Counted from the stretch's first letter, positions 17,508-26,193 are shown. The stretch is DNA of 64,000 nt from Microbacterium hydrocarbonoxydans (GCF_900105205.1 NZ_FNSQ01000005.1:2790001-2854000), one strand, 5' to 3'. The notes: generated by a model from the sequence alone, not told the origin. Program-made: numbers and translations.

Positions 17508-17555
17508 AGGTGTCCGGCGGCGCCTTCCGTCTGGAGTGACGCGCGCCGGACACCT
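17508..17555. terminator. Bidirectional hairpin between convergent genes
   Basis: A perfect 12-bp inverted repeat (AGGTGTCCGGCG at 17508-17519 and its complement at 17544-17555) lies between the TPP-enzyme gene on the plus strand and the VOC gene on the minus strand. No long T-run follows on either side, which is common for actinobacterial terminators. Confidence 0.6.
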
Positions 17556-17572
17556 GTGTCCCTCAGCGCAGG

Positions 17573-17956
17573 TCAGGCCTGTGCGCTGTAGTCCGGGAGC
17601 TCCTGCAGCGTCCAGGTGTTGCCGTCGGGGTCGTCGAACCAGACGAACCGGCCCCAGCCGAGGTCTTCGACACCCTTCGTCGTCACACCGAGGGCCTCAA
17701 GGTGAGCCTTGGCATCGTCGGCGTTCGGAACCACGACCTGGATCGTCTTCTGCTGCCCCGGTTCGAGCGGGATCTCCAGCCCCGTGCCGAAGGCGATCGA
17801 GCAGGCGGACCCCGGCGGGGTCATCTGCACGAATCGCAGACCCTCGTACGGCACCTGATCGTGATCGGGATTGAACCCGATCTTCGTGTAGAACTCCTTC
17901 GACCGGTCGACATCCGAGACCGGGACGAAGATCAGCTCGATCTTCCAGTCCATCAT
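17573..17956 (-). CDS. VOC (glyoxalase/bleomycin resistance) family protein
   Basis: This 127-residue protein contains one complete vicinal-oxygen-chelate fold. It begins ELIFVPVSDVDRSKEFYTKI and ends FDDPDGNTWTLQELPDY, the usual last strand of the family. Such single-domain proteins include glyoxalase-like lyases, antibiotic-binding proteins and uncharacterised enzymes; nothing here fixes the substrate. Two adjacent ATG codons (17956 and 17953) follow a strong GGAGGAG, and I chose the first. Confidence 0.85.
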   Translation of the reverse strand: MMDWKIELIFVPVSDVDRSKEFYTKIGFNPDHDQVPYEGLRFVQMTPPGSACSIAFGTGLEIPLEPGQQKTIQVVVPNADDAKAHLEALGVTTKGVEDLGWGRFVWFDDPDGNTWTLQELPDYSAQA

Positions 17957-18191
17957 GCACTCCTCCTGTCGGGGCTCCCTCGCCCGTCGGCCCTCAGAGT
18001 ACGCGGAGCCTCCGACACCCGCCAGAGCCACAGCACCTCGCATCTCACGCGGGCCCGAGCGCGGCCGCCGCATCCACACCCGTTACGAAGGAGAACTCCC
18101 CTCGGGAGGAGCGACGGCTCGAATCCCTCCTCCCCACAGGGCTTTCTCCTCCCGAACGGGCGGAAGAGCGAGACGCGCTCACCAGACGGAT

Positions 18192-20063
18192 TCAGGATGC
18201 CGGCAGCAGTGCTCCGTCGAAGAACGCCGCCAGCTCCTCCGTCGCGTCGAGCGGCAGGACCGCGGCGACGTACTGATCGGGGCGCACCACGACGACGACA
18301 CCGTCGCGGGACAGCTCCCGCGCCTCGAAGATGTCGGTCTCGGTCCACTTCGACGGACCTGCGGCGTAGACCTTCTCCCAGTCGGTGAGCCCCAGGGGAC
18401 CCGTCTTCGGCTGGAAGAGCTCGGGCGCTGAGGTGACCTCGATCTCCTCGTACGGCTGCTGATAGACGGCCTTCACGTCGAAGACGGCATCCGCGTCCGC
18501 ATCCGCCGGCGTGAACCGGGCGAACACCGGAGCGGCCGACTCGGCCCACGCGTCGAGCGTCGCCGCATCGCGACCCGCGAAGGCGTACACGCGCCAACGC
18601 CCATCGGCCTTGGCGTGGTGTCCGAGGTGCACGGCGTTCCCGTCGCCGACACGCACGACCTCGGCCGACTTGAAGCGCTTGCCGAGCGGGAATCCTGCGG
18701 CGAGCGCCTGATGCGCGTCCGAGCCGGTGATCATCGACGCCGTGTACTGCGTCATGAAGCCCGACGGGAACTCCGCTGTCGCGAGATAGTACGTCGCGAG
18801 GTCCGTGGGGTCGGTGATCTCCGAGGGCTTGCGCGCCATGAGGGTCGACCACTCGCGGTCGAAGTCGATCAGCTGCTGCGCGACAGGGCGACGCTCGGCC
18901 CCGTACGTCGCGAGGAGGGTCTCCGGCGCGCGCCCGGTGAGCACGGAGCCGAGCTTCCACCCGAGGTTGAAGCCGTCCTGCATCGACACGTTCATGCCCT
19001 GCCCCGCCTTGGCGCTGTGGGTGTGGCAGGCATCGCCCGTGAGGAACACGTGCGGCGTGCGACCCGATCCGTCGATCACGTCGTCGAAGCCGTCGGTGAC
19101 GCGGTGTCCGACCTCGTAGACGCTGTGCCAGGCGACTTCCTTGACGTCGAGCGTGTACGGGCTGAGGATCGCGTTCGCCTTGCGGATGATCTCCTCGATC
19201 GGCGTCTGCCTGACGCGATGGTCGTCGTCCTCGGCGACCTCACCGAGGTCGATGTACATCCGGCTGAGATATCCGCCTTCACGCGGGATGTGCAGGATGT
19301 TGCCGGCCTCGGAGTTGATCGCGCACTTGGTGCGCCAGTCCGGGAAGTCGGTGTTGACCAGCACGTCCATGACGCCCCACGCGTGCGCGGCGCTGCCACC
19401 GACGTGGGTGCGTCCGATCGCCTGGCGCACGCCGCTGCGCGCTCCGTCGCAACCCACGACGTACCGGGCGCGCACGGTGCGCTCCTCGCCGGCGCGCTCC
19501 CCGGCGACATACCGCAGCGAGACCTCGACCGGGTACTCGCCGTCGTCGTGCACGGTGAGACCTGCGAACTCGATGCCGTAGTCGGGAGCGATGCGCCCTG
19601 GGCCGTTCGCGGCTGCTTCGGCGAAATAGTCGAGCACGCGCGCCTGATTGACGATCAGGTGCGGGAACTCGCAGATGTCGTAGGCGTAGTCGGCCGTGCG
19701 CGAGGTGCGGACGATCTCGTCTGGCCTGTCGGGGTTCGGGCCCCAGAAGTTCATCCAGCCGATGTTGTACGCCTCCGCGATGATGCGCTCGGCGAACCCG
19801 AAGGCCTGGAAGGTCTCGACGCTGCGCGGCTGGATGCCGTCGGCCTGACCGAGGACCAGCCGGCCGTCGCGCTTCTCGATGATGCGCGTGGAGACATCGG
19901 GGTACTGCGACATCTGCGCCGCGAGCAGCATCCCGGCCGGTCCCGAACCGACGATCAGCACGTCGATCTGATCCGGTACGTCGTCCGGGCGCTCTGCGCC
20001 GATGCCGGCGGCATCCTTCACGCGCGGGTCTCCGGACACGTAGCCGTGGTGGTGGAACTGCAT
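18192..20063 (-). CDS. FAD-dependent aromatic monooxygenase (phenol hydroxylase-like)
   Basis: The 623-residue class A flavoprotein monooxygenase has FAD-binding motifs VLIVGSGPAGMLLA near residue 36, GCDGARSGVR near 205 and FLTGDACHTHSAKAGQGMN near 345. A thioredoxin-like C-terminal domain follows, as in phenol 2-monooxygenase and 3-hydroxybenzoate 4-hydroxylase. Position beside a homoprotocatechuate meta-cleavage operon suggests that it hydroxylates 3- or 4-hydroxyphenylacetate, or a close relative, to the catechol. No HpaBC-type hydroxylase is present in the window. It is divergent from an IclR regulator with two tandem palindromes between them. GGAAGGA precedes the ATG. Confidence 0.85.
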   Translation of the reverse strand: MQFHHHGYVSGDPRVKDAAGIGAERPDDVPDQIDVLIVGSGPAGMLLAAQMSQYPDVSTRIIEKRDGRLVLGQADGIQPRSVETFQAFGFAERIIAEAYNIGWMNFWGPNPDRPDEIVRTSRTADYAYDICEFPHLIVNQARVLDYFAEAAANGPGRIAPDYGIEFAGLTVHDDGEYPVEVSLRYVAGERAGEERTVRARYVVGCDGARSGVRQAIGRTHVGGSAAHAWGVMDVLVNTDFPDWRTKCAINSEAGNILHIPREGGYLSRMYIDLGEVAEDDDHRVRQTPIEEIIRKANAILSPYTLDVKEVAWHSVYEVGHRVTDGFDDVIDGSGRTPHVFLTGDACHTHSAKAGQGMNVSMQDGFNLGWKLGSVLTGRAPETLLATYGAERRPVAQQLIDFDREWSTLMARKPSEITDPTDLATYYLATAEFPSGFMTQYTASMITGSDAHQALAAGFPLGKRFKSAEVVRVGDGNAVHLGHHAKADGRWRVYAFAGRDAATLDAWAESAAPVFARFTPADADADAVFDVKAVYQQPYEEIEVTSAPELFQPKTGPLGLTDWEKVYAAGPSKWTETDIFEARELSRDGVVVVVRPDQYVAAVLPLDATEELAAFFDGALLPAS

Positions 20064-20116
20064 CGTCGTCGATTCCTTCCGGACGTTTCTGTCGGGTCTT
20101 GCGTCCGTAGATCTCG

Positions 20117-20153
20117 TGTTCTATATTCGAACACGACGTTCTACTATTGAACA
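20117..20153. promoter_or_regulatory. Tandem IclR-type operators
   Basis: Two 17-bp sites occur in the divergent intergenic region. The first is TGTTC-N7-GAACA at 20117-20133, a perfect inverted repeat. The second is CGTTC-N7-GAACA at 20137-20153, differing by one base. Their centres are 20 bp apart, close to two helical turns, which suits cooperative binding by a dimer of dimers as known for IclR proteins. They sit between the monooxygenase and iclR starts and probably serve both genes. Confidence 0.7.
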
Positions 20154-20195
20154 AAGCTTAGAGACGCCCGTCTCGGAACGCAAGGGAGCGCACGC

Positions 20196-20897
20196 ATGCC
20201 AGAGGGCACACCGGCCTCGCAGACTCTCAGCCGCGGCATCCGGATCCTCGAGGTCCTCGCCGACGCGCGTGTCCCCCTCACGATCGACGAGATCGCCGCC
20301 CGGCTCGAGGTGCATCGCTCGGTCGCCTACCGGCTCCTGCGCACACTCGAGGACCACCGCCTCGTCGGACGGGACGCGTCAGGCTCCGTGACGCTCGGCG
20401 CTCGCATGGCGGCCCTCGCCGCTGGCGTCGCCCACGACCTGCAGGCCGAGGCGCTGCCCGAGCTCACCGCCATCGCGAACGAGCTCGGGATGACCTGCTT
20501 CCTGGGCGTCCTCGACGGCGACGACTGCATCACGCTCGCCAGCATCGAACCGCGCCACGCCATCGCGAGTGTCGCGCAGCGGCCCGGTGCCCGTCACCCC
20601 GTCACTGTCGGCGCGCCGGGCAAGGCCATCCTCGCGCAGCTGAGGCCGTCGGAATGGCCGACCGGCATCGAGCAGACCCTCCGTGACGAGGTCGAGCGCG
20701 CCCGCACCCGCGGATATGCGACGAGTCACGACGAGGTCATCCCCACCGTGCAGTCGGTGGCGGTGCCCCTCGTGCTCCGCGGGCAGCGACCGGCGGCGAT
20801 CGCCGTCGTGCACGTCGCGACCGACCTCGAGGACGCCGAGATCGCCGCGAGGTTGCAGCGTTCGGCATCCGCGATCCGCGACGCCCTCGACGGCTGA
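20196..20897 (+). CDS. IclR-family transcriptional regulator
   Basis: The 233-residue protein has an N-terminal winged helix (SRGIRILEVLADARVPLTID, then AARLEVHRSVAYRLLRTLED) and a C-terminal GAF-like ligand domain with GAPGKAILA and a DEVIPTVQSVAVPL segment. IclR proteins of this kind commonly control aromatic catabolism and bind a pathway acid. It is divergent from the monooxygenase gene with tandem palindromes in between, so it is the likely regulator of that gene and possibly of the nearby hpa operon. AAGGGAG precedes the ATG. Confidence 0.9.
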   Translation: MPEGTPASQTLSRGIRILEVLADARVPLTIDEIAARLEVHRSVAYRLLRTLEDHRLVGRDASGSVTLGARMAALAAGVAHDLQAEALPELTAIANELGMTCFLGVLDGDDCITLASIEPRHAIASVAQRPGARHPVTVGAPGKAILAQLRPSEWPTGIEQTLRDEVERARTRGYATSHDEVIPTVQSVAVPLVLRGQRPAAIAVVHVATDLEDAEIAARLQRSASAIRDALDG

Positions 20898-20904
20898 CGT
20901 CGTT

Positions 20905-20997
20905 CACAATTCAGCATGAATGAGAGACGGCAGATGCGTCGCCCCCGAAAGAACCGGAGCGACGCATCGCCTGCACCATCGTCGATGCTGAATTGTG
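20905..20997. repeat. Nested inverted repeat between convergent genes
   Basis: An outer perfect 13-bp inverted repeat (20905-20917 CACAATTCAGCAT and its complement at 20985-20997) encloses an inner perfect 10-bp one (20933-20942 GATGCGTCGC and its complement at 20959-20968). The outer arm is AT-rich compared with its surroundings. It lies between iclR (plus strand) and the transporter gene (minus strand), so it could be a bidirectional terminator, but its two-tier structure is larger than most terminators and could be a small intergenic mobile repeat. Confidence 0.65.
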
Positions 20998-21012
20998 GAC
21001 GTCTGAGCGAGA

Positions 21013-22392
21013 TCAGGCCCTGGCGAGACCCCGGATCGGGCTCACGGACTGCTCCTCCTCGTGGTCCGGTCCCAGTGGGATGCCGGAGCGGTCGCGCAGC
21101 AGCAGCGTCGCGACGAGACCGAGCACCGTCATGCCGGCGAGGTACCAGGTGACCGCCTGCGTCGAACCGGTCGCCTGCACGATGGCGGTCGCGATGGTCG
21201 GGGCGAAGGCGCCACCGGCGATCGCTCCGATCGCGTACGAGATCGAGACGCCCGAGAAGCGGATGCTGGCCGGGAACAGCTCGGTGTACAGCGCCGCCTG
21301 CGGCCCGTACGTGAAGCCCAGGCCGATCGTCAGGATCGCAAGGCCGGCGAACAGCAGGCCGACCTGGCCGGTGTTGACCAGCGGGAACAGCGTGAAGACC
21401 CCGACGAGCTGCATCACCCAGCCGATGATGTACGTGGTGCGCCGGCCGATGCGGTCGGACAGCCAGCCGGCGATGAGCGTCGTGATGAGCCAGGTGACGG
21501 CAGAGCCGGTGACAGCCCACAGCACGGGTCCGCGTTCGAGGCCGATCGGGCCTTCGGGGTTGGTGGCGTAGCCCTGGATGTATCCACCGGTCGTCATGTA
21601 CCCGACCGCGTTGTTGCCCGCGAAGACGAGGGCGGCCACGATCACGAGCAGGAGGTGCTTGCGGAAGAGCTGCACGATCGGCATGCTCGCCTTCTCCTTG
21701 CGCTCGGCGAGCTCGATGAACACCGGGCTCTCCTCCACCTTGCGTCGCACGTAGTAGCCCACGAGGATCAGGACGACGCTGAGCAGGAACGGCACCCGCC
21801 AGCCCCACTGCAGGAACTGGTCTCCCGGAGCGATCGCGGTCATGAGTGCCATCACGCCGGAGGCGAGCAGCAGGCCGAGCGGCACACCGATCTGCGGGGA
21901 GGCGCCGAAGATCCCGCGCTTCGCCTTCGGGGCGTGCTCGACGGCCATCAGCACCGCGCCACCCCACTCGCCACCGGCCGAGATGCCCTGCAGGATGCGC
22001 AGCAGCACGAGGAGGACCGGTGCCGCGATGCCGATCGCCTGGTACGTCGGCAGGACTCCGATGAGGGCGGTCGCCGCGCCCATCAGGATGAGCGTCCACA
22101 TGAGCACGGCCTTGCGTCCGAGCTTGTCTCCGAAGTGGCCGGCGAGGAATGCCCCGAGGGGGCGGAAGAGGAAGCTCACGCCGACGGTGGCGAACGCGAT
22201 GAGGGCGCTGTTCGCACCGAGCGGCTCGAAGAAGAGCTGCCCGAACACCAGGCCGACGGCCGTGGCGTAGATGAAGAAGTCGTACCACTCGACCGTGGTG
22301 CCGACGACTGTCGCGAAGACGACGCGGCGCCGATCGGCCGCTGTCGCGATGGTTCCGGTGGGCGTGAACCCAGCCTGTGACTGCCCGCTCAT
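21013..22392 (-). CDS. MFS transporter, metabolite:H+ symporter family
   Basis: The 459-residue membrane protein belongs to the MHS group (ShiA/ProP/KgtP-like). VVGTTVEWYDFFIYATAVG at the first helix is the group's signature, and the two halves carry GHFGDKLGRKAVL and GWLSDRIGRRTTY loop motifs. About twelve hydrophobic segments are visible. Its position between the IclR regulator and the hpa operon suggests import of the aromatic acid (for example a hydroxyphenylacetate) or a related carboxylate. GGAGAC precedes the ATG. It is divergent from the FAH-RraA gene with about 140 bp between the starts. Confidence 0.88.
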   Translation of the reverse strand: MSGQSQAGFTPTGTIATAADRRRVVFATVVGTTVEWYDFFIYATAVGLVFGQLFFEPLGANSALIAFATVGVSFLFRPLGAFLAGHFGDKLGRKAVLMWTLILMGAATALIGVLPTYQAIGIAAPVLLVLLRILQGISAGGEWGGAVLMAVEHAPKAKRGIFGASPQIGVPLGLLLASGVMALMTAIAPGDQFLQWGWRVPFLLSVVLILVGYYVRRKVEESPVFIELAERKEKASMPIVQLFRKHLLLVIVAALVFAGNNAVGYMTTGGYIQGYATNPEGPIGLERGPVLWAVTGSAVTWLITTLIAGWLSDRIGRRTTYIIGWVMQLVGVFTLFPLVNTGQVGLLFAGLAILTIGLGFTYGPQAALYTELFPASIRFSGVSISYAIGAIAGGAFAPTIATAIVQATGSTQAVTWYLAGMTVLGLVATLLLRDRSGIPLGPDHEEEQSVSPIRGLARA

Positions 22393-22454
22393 GGGGTGTC
22401 TCCTTTGATTGTGACCGCATTGTCACGGCTCGCGTACGAGGGGTGTCGAGTTGC

Positions 22455-22497
22455 TTGCCGAGGGGTGACACGATGATATATGATTTCGAATACGACG
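22455..22497 (+). promoter_or_regulatory. hpa operon promoter and candidate operator
   Basis: TTGCCG (22455-22460) and TATATG (22477-22482) are separated by 16 bp and form a plausible promoter. Immediately after it, TTCGAATACGACG (22485-22497) differs by one base from TTCGAACACGACG (20126-20138) in the iclR operator region. A common regulator could therefore bind both, although the left half of the IclR palindrome is not conserved here. The GntR protein encoded downstream is another candidate. Confidence 0.5.
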
Positions 22498-22533
22498 CAC
22501 AAGGCGTCGATCCACAGCGCGAGGAGGCGCCCC

Positions 22534-24003
22534 GTGACGGCATCCATGACCCGCCCCGGCAAGATCATCGCGATCCACCTGAGCTACGCCTCCCGCGCCG
22601 ATCAGCGCGGGCGTCGACCCGCAGCTCCCTCCTACTTCTTCAAGCCGGCGAGTTCGGTCGGCGTCTCGGGCGGCACCGTCGAGCGGCCGGCCGGCACCGA
22701 GCTGCTCGCCTTCGAGGGCGAGATCGCCCTCGTGATCGGCGCCCCGGCCCGCCGCGTCTCACTCGGCGACGCCTGGAACCACGTCGGCTGGGTCACTGCG
22801 TCGAACGACCTCGGCCTCTACGACCTCCGCGCGAACGACAAGGGGTCCAACGTCCGCTCCAAGGGCGGCGACGGCTACACCCCGCTCGGCCCCGAGCTCA
22901 TCGACGCCAGGACCGTCGACCCGGCAGCACTGCGAGTCCGCGCCTGGGTCAACGGCGAGCTGCGGCAGGACGACACGACCGCAGGGCTGATCTTCCCGCT
23001 CGCCCAGCTCGTGGCGGACCTCTCGCAGCATTTCACGCTCGAACCCGGCGACGTGATACTGACGGGCACCCCCGCAGGATCGTCCGTCATCGTCCCCGGC
23101 GACGTGGTCGAGATCGAGGTGGATGCTCCGGATGCCGACGGCGCACCGTCCTCCGGCCGGCTCGTCACCACCGTCACCCAGGGCGACGTGCCCTTCGACG
23201 CCGAGCTCGGGTCTCTCCCCGCAGTCGACGACCTGCAGCGCACGGAGGCCTGGGGATCCCGCGAAGAGGCCGGCCTCCCACCCGAGACGACCACGCCCGC
23301 CCTCTCCCCCGAACTGCGCGCGAAGCTCCTCGAGGCGCCGACCGCCGGCCTCTCCGCCCAGCTGCGCAAGCGCGGGCACCACTCCTGCTTCGTCGACGGG
23401 GTCGCGGCGAACATCCCGGGCAGCAAGATCGTCGGCACCGCCAAGACGCTGCGCTTCGTGCCCTTCCGCGAGGACCTGTTCGCCTCTCACGGCGGCGGCT
23501 ACAACGCCCAGAAGCGCGCCTTCGACGCCGTCGAGGAGGGCGAGGTCATCGTGATCGAGGCCCGCGGCGACGCGACCACCGGCACCCTCGGCGACATCCT
23601 CGCCCTGCGGGCCCGGGCTCGCGGTGCGGCGGCCGTCGTGACCGACGGCGGCGTGCGCGACTTCGACGCGGTCGCCGAGATCGGACTCCCCGTCTTCTCG
23701 CAGGGCGCTCACCCCTCGGTCCTCGGGCGCAAGCACGTGCCGTGGGATGTCGACGTCACGATCTCGTGCGGCGGGGCGACCGTGCAGCCGGGCGACATCA
23801 TCGTCGGCGACGGAGACGGTGTGATCGTCATCCCTCCGGCTCTGGCCGAGGAGGTCGCCGACGCCGCTCTCGCCCAGGAGGTCGAGGATGCCTGGATCGC
23901 CGAGCAGGTCGCCGCAGGGCACCCGGTCGACGGACTCTTCCCCCTGAACGCGGCGTGGCGCGAGAAGTACGAGTCGGCGACAGGGACCGGTGCCGGCTCA
24001 TGA
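22534..24003 (+). CDS. Fumarylacetoacetate hydrolase-RraA fusion (HpaG-like isomerase/decarboxylase)
   Basis: The 489-residue protein joins two enzyme domains. Residues 1-230 are a fumarylacetoacetate hydrolase fold with metal-binding FEGEIALVIG, TASNDLGLYDLR and GDVILTGTPAG. Residues 255-460 resemble RraA/HMG aldolase proteins, with GSKIVGTAKTLRF, GDILALRARARGAAAVVTDG and GVRDF. In enterobacteria HpaG is a tandem of two FAH domains that decarboxylates and isomerises the ring-cleavage product; here an RraA domain takes the second place and might act as a decarboxylase. The GTG at 22534 follows GAGGAGG by six bases. An upstream ATG at 22480 would overlap the operator. The stop overlaps the GntR gene. 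Confidence 0.82.
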   Translation: MTASMTRPGKIIAIHLSYASRADQRGRRPAAPSYFFKPASSVGVSGGTVERPAGTELLAFEGEIALVIGAPARRVSLGDAWNHVGWVTASNDLGLYDLRANDKGSNVRSKGGDGYTPLGPELIDARTVDPAALRVRAWVNGELRQDDTTAGLIFPLAQLVADLSQHFTLEPGDVILTGTPAGSSVIVPGDVVEIEVDAPDADGAPSSGRLVTTVTQGDVPFDAELGSLPAVDDLQRTEAWGSREEAGLPPETTTPALSPELRAKLLEAPTAGLSAQLRKRGHHSCFVDGVAANIPGSKIVGTAKTLRFVPFREDLFASHGGGYNAQKRAFDAVEEGEVIVIEARGDATTGTLGDILALRARARGAAAVVTDGGVRDFDAVAEIGLPVFSQGAHPSVLGRKHVPWDVDVTISCGGATVQPGDIIVGDGDGVIVIPPALAEEVADAALAQEVEDAWIAEQVAAGHPVDGLFPLNAAWREKYESATGTGAGS

Positions 24004-24686
24004 CGACGGTCGCGAGCTCCAGCAAGTCCGAACGGGCATACGCCTGGATCCGCTCACGCATCTCGGCACACACCTTCGGTCCCGGCTACCGACTCGTCCT
24101 GGGTTCCCTCGCCGATGAGCTCGGCATGAGCGTCGTCCCGGTGCGCGAAGCCATCCGGCGCCTCGAGGCCGAAGGACTTGTGACCTTCGAGCGCAACGTC
24201 GGCGCTCGCGTCACGCTCGTCGACGAGAGCGAGTACGCGCACACCATGCAGACGCTCGGACTCGTCGAGGGAGCGGCGACCGCACTGTCGGCACCGCTGC
24301 TCGACGACGAGGCGCTGGCTGCCGCCGAGGCCGTCAACGAGCGGATGACGCAGATGCTCGGCCACCTCGACGCGCACGCCTTCACCGAGCTCAACCGCCA
24401 GTTCCACTCTCTGCTCTTCGAGCCCTGCCCCAACCCGCACCTGCTCGACCTCGTGCACCGCGGATGGGCCCGCCTGTCCGGCATCCGCGATTCGACGTTC
24501 GCGTACGTGCCTGGCCGCGCGCAGCACTCCGTCGAGGAGCACACCCAGATCCTCGAGCTCATCAGGGCGGGTGCCGATCCGCTCGAGATCGAGCTCGCCG
24601 CCCGCAACCACCGCCTGCGCACGAGGGATGCCTTCCTCGACGCGCTCCACACCCGCTCTCACCACAACTCAGGAGACGAGTCATGA
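24000..24686 (+). CDS. GntR-family regulator with FCD domain
   Basis: A 228-residue protein with an N-terminal GntR winged helix (AYAWIRSRISAHTFGPGYRL, LADELGMSVVPVREAIRRLE, FERNVGARV) and a helical FCD effector domain with the metal-binding ELNRQFHSLLF and SVEEHTQILELI histidine motifs. FCD proteins commonly sense organic acids from the pathway they control. It overlaps hpaG upstream and hpaE downstream by four bases each, so it is produced as part of the hpa operon and likely feeds back on it. Confidence 0.9.
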   Translation: MTTVASSSKSERAYAWIRSRISAHTFGPGYRLVLGSLADELGMSVVPVREAIRRLEAEGLVTFERNVGARVTLVDESEYAHTMQTLGLVEGAATALSAPLLDDEALAAAEAVNERMTQMLGHLDAHAFTELNRQFHSLLFEPCPNPHLLDLVHRGWARLSGIRDSTFAYVPGRAQHSVEEHTQILELIRAGADPLEIELAARNHRLRTRDAFLDALHTRSHHNSGDES

Positions 24687-26179
24687 CCGATTCCCGCATC
24701 CCCGCAGACCTGCCCGATCACATCCAGCACTACATCGACGGCGCGTTCGTCGACTCGGTCGACGGCGACACGTTCGATGTGCTCGATCCGGTGACGAACA
24801 AGACCTACACGACCGCAGCCGCGGGCAAGAAGGCCGACATCGAGCTCGCCGTCGCCGCCGCCAAGCGTGCGTTCGACGAAGGGCCGTGGCCGCGGATGCT
24901 CCCTCGCGAGCGCTCACGCGTGCTGCACCGGATCGCCGACCTCGTCGAGTCACGGGATGCCCGCCTCGCCGAGCTCGAGTCGTACGACTCCGGCCTGCCG
25001 ATCACGCAGGCGCTGGGTCAGGCCCGCCGTGCGGCCGAGAACTTCCGCTTCTTCGCCGACCTGATCGTCGCGCAGTCCGACGACGCCTTCAAGGTGCCGG
25101 GCAAGCAGATGAACTACGTCAACCGCAAGCCGATCGGCGTCGCCGGTCTCATCACGCCGTGGAACACGCCGTTCATGCTCGAGTCCTGGAAGCTCGGCCC
25201 GGCGCTCGCCACCGGCAACACCGTCGTGCTGAAGCCTGCCGAGTTCACGCCGCTCTCGGCGTCGCTGTGGGCGGGCATCTTCGAGGAGGCCGGGCTGCCG
25301 CAGGGCGTCTTCAACCTCGTGAACGGGCTCGGCGAGGACGCCGGAGACGCGCTCGTCAAGCACCCCGACGTACCGCTCATCTCGTTCACGGGCGAGAGCT
25401 CGACCGGACAGCTGATCTTCGGGAACGCGGCACCCTTCCTGAAGGGGCTCTCGATGGAGCTGGGCGGCAAGTCCCCCGCCGTCGTCTTCGCCGACGCCGA
25501 CCTCGAGGCCGCGGTCGACGCGACGATCTTCGGCGTGTTCTCCCTCAACGGCGAGCGCTGCACCGCCGGCTCCCGCATCCTCGTCGAACGCTCGGTCTAC
25601 GAGGAGTTCGTCGAGCGCTACGCCGCCCAGGCGAAGCGCGTGAAGGTCGGATACCCGCACGACCCGGCCACCGAGGTCGGCGCACTCGTGCACCCCGAGC
25701 ACTACGACAAGGTGATGAGCTACGTCGAGATCGGCAAGACCGAGGGTCGCCTCGTGGCCGGCGGCGGTCGTCCGGAGGGCTTCGATGAGGGCAACTTCGT
25801 CGCGCCGACGGTGTTCGCCGACGTCTCCCCCGATGCCCGCATCTTCCAGGAGGAGATCTTCGGCCCGGTCGTCGCCATCACGCCGTTCGACTCCGACCAG
25901 GAGGCGCTGGCACTCGCCAACAACACGAAGTACGGGCTCGCCGCGTACATCTGGACGAACGACCTGAAGCGCGCCCACAACTTCGCCCAGTCCGTCGAGG
26001 CGGGCATGGTGTGGCTGAACAGCAACAACGTGCGGGACCTTCGCACCCCGTTCGGCGGCGTCAAGGCCTCGGGACTCGGCCACGAGGGCGGGTACCGCTC
26101 GATCGACTTCTACACCGACCAGCAGAGTGTGCACATCACGCTCGGCGGCGCGCACAACCCGACCTTCGGCAAGAACTGA
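24683..26179 (+). CDS. hpaE: 5-carboxymethyl-2-hydroxymuconate semialdehyde dehydrogenase
   Basis: A 498-residue NAD-dependent aldehyde dehydrogenase. It has ITPWNTPFMLESWKLGPALA, the glutamate in SMELGGKSP and the catalytic cysteine in NGERCTAGSRILVE. The conserved C-terminal PFGGVKASGLGHEGG and a QQSVHITLG tail fit HpaE-type enzymes. It oxidises the semialdehyde produced by extradiol cleavage of homoprotocatechuate. Start and stop are set by the ATGA overlap with the GntR gene and by hpaD 14 bp downstream. Confidence 0.9.
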   Translation: MTDSRIPADLPDHIQHYIDGAFVDSVDGDTFDVLDPVTNKTYTTAAAGKKADIELAVAAAKRAFDEGPWPRMLPRERSRVLHRIADLVESRDARLAELESYDSGLPITQALGQARRAAENFRFFADLIVAQSDDAFKVPGKQMNYVNRKPIGVAGLITPWNTPFMLESWKLGPALATGNTVVLKPAEFTPLSASLWAGIFEEAGLPQGVFNLVNGLGEDAGDALVKHPDVPLISFTGESSTGQLIFGNAAPFLKGLSMELGGKSPAVVFADADLEAAVDATIFGVFSLNGERCTAGSRILVERSVYEEFVERYAAQAKRVKVGYPHDPATEVGALVHPEHYDKVMSYVEIGKTEGRLVAGGGRPEGFDEGNFVAPTVFADVSPDARIFQEEIFGPVVAITPFDSDQEALALANNTKYGLAAYIWTNDLKRAHNFAQSVEAGMVWLNSNNVRDLRTPFGGVKASGLGHEGGYRSIDFYTDQQSVHITLGGAHNPTFGKN

Positions 26180-26193
26180 GCAAGGACCCTGCA

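Noticed and set aside
18101..18136. tRNA-like T-arm word (CTCGAATCC) with a GGGAGGAG/CTCCTCCC stem in the gap before the monooxygenase gene
   Set aside because: No matching acceptor stem, D-arm or anticodon arm could be found on either strand. The stem is kept only as a possible hairpin near the monooxygenase 3' end.
22480..22533. Upstream ATG at 22480 as start of the FAH-RraA gene
   Set aside because: It would translate the operator-like region and has no ribosome-binding site. GTG 22534 follows a strong GAGGAGG.
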